Below, piece after piece: positions 5,029 through 5,546 of a DNA stretch of 5,546 bases. Made by a program: the position numbers and the translations under genes. The first letter of the stretch is position 1; every line of letters starts with the position of its first letter. Source of the stretch: Arcobacter sp. UBA7394 (GTDB lineage: Bacteria > Campylobacterota > Campylobacteria > Campylobacterales > Arcobacteraceae). Under the pieces are notes generated by a model, which was given only the letters and a program-made list of their open reading frames with translations, was not told where the DNA came from and did not search any database. The stretch spans positions 1 through 5,546 of the forward strand of contig DKNG01000164.1 of assembly GCA_002470185.1 (NCBI GenBank). Direction: 5' to 3'.

Positions 5029-5546
5029 TTAGTATTTTTTACATTTTTTCATATAGTTATTTAGAATAAACTGCTTTTTAAAACCTAAGTTTTCATAAAA
5101 ATTAGAACTGTGACTAGAAGCAATAAGTGTTAAGTATTGAATTTCTTCTCTTTTTGAAAAAGATACTATTTCTTCAATAATTTTTTTTGAAAAAGCATTC
5201 CCTCTATAAGTTGGTAATATACTTAGTAAATGAACACCTACTACATTACTATTTGTAAAAATCAAAGCTGTTCCTATTGGAATATCCTCTTTATATAATA
5301 GTATTAAATCTACATTCTTATTTTTAGATAATTTATATATTGTTTCATAAATTATAGGAAATGAAAAAGAATTAGATGCAACTTCAACCCATGTAGCTAT
5401 ATCATCTTTTGAACCTGCAAAATTTATATATAAATCATTACCAAATATATTCTTAGATAAATGCACATCCAATGACATTCCTATTTCAGAATAAGAAATA
5501 GCAAACTTATTCTCTTCTAATAACTTTGCACTTGAAATTGTATTGT
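5029..5546 (-). CDS. GNAT-family N-acetyltransferase, N-terminus outside window
   Basis: This is probably a GCN5-related acetyltransferase, moving an acetyl group from acetyl-CoA to an amine; the substrate is unknown. The first in-window ATG (5476-5478) would give 149 residues, but the frame stays open for 22 more codons to the edge, reading in part SSAKLLEENKFAISYSE. AGGA directly abuts that ATG, too close to act as a ribosome binding site, so it is very likely an internal Met and at least 171 residues are visible. Counting from that Met, the fold cues are the strand before the acetyl-CoA loop (GVHLLSILPTYRGNAFSKKI, 81-100), helix 3 after it, and the late NFYENLGFK motif (126-134) typical of GNATs. 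The loop reads RGNAFS where RGxGxG/A is usual. The protein ends in a lysine-rich KKCKKY. It lies upstream of the transporter on the same strand. Confidence 0.8.
   Translation of the reverse strand, partial: NTISSAKLLEENKFAISYSEIGMSLDVHLSKNIFGNDLYINFAGSKDDIATWVEVASNSFSFPIIYETIYKLSKNKNVDLILLYKEDIPIGTALIFTNSNVVGVHLLSILPTYRGNAFSKKIIEEIVSFSKREEIQYLTLIASSHSSNFYENLGFKKQFILNNYMKKCKKY

Overview
The window is AT-rich. Codon use, short intergenic gaps, T-rich promoters and the visible proteins point to a Campylobacterota bacterium of the Arcobacter type. This is a judgement from family resemblance; no 16S or other marker gene is present. It reads as a chromosomal core region: no tRNA, rRNA, insertion sequence, integrase, CRISPR array or phage gene was seen.

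Layout, left to right. (1) The last 37 codons of an unrecognised plus-strand gene end at 114 in a hairpin shared with the next, convergent gene. (2) A minus-strand pair follows: a DEAD-box RNA helicase (410-1648) and, downstream of it, a 60-residue two-helix membrane protein resembling the PLDc_N (cardiolipin synthase N-terminal) domain (131-313). (3) A divergent promoter region (1649-1845) carries a perfect 16-bp palindrome over the likely helicase promoter. (4) On the plus strand lies a complete, tightly packed minC-minD-minE operon (1846-3508). minC and minD both start with TTG, minD overlaps minC by 13 nt, and minE overlaps the minD stop by 1 nt. (5) A hairpin separates minE from a convergent minus-strand Na+-coupled amino-acid transporter of the NSS/SLC6 family (3535-4884). 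(6) Upstream of the transporter, 144 nt of very AT-rich DNA with A-tracts exactly 10 bp apart leads to a minus-strand GNAT acetyltransferase (5029 to the right edge). The acetyltransferase frame stays open to the edge, so its true start lies outside the window.

The one clear functional unit is the Min system. MinD is a membrane-binding ATPase, MinC is the FtsZ antagonist it recruits, and MinE stimulates MinD ATPase activity, so together they place the division septum at mid-cell. The helicase, transporter and acetyltransferase have no evident functional link to it. I found no convincing undescribed system. The items most worth a second look are the palindrome over the helicase promoter, the phased A-tracts before the transporter, the repeated placement of stop codons inside hairpins, and the low-efficiency start codons in minC and minD.
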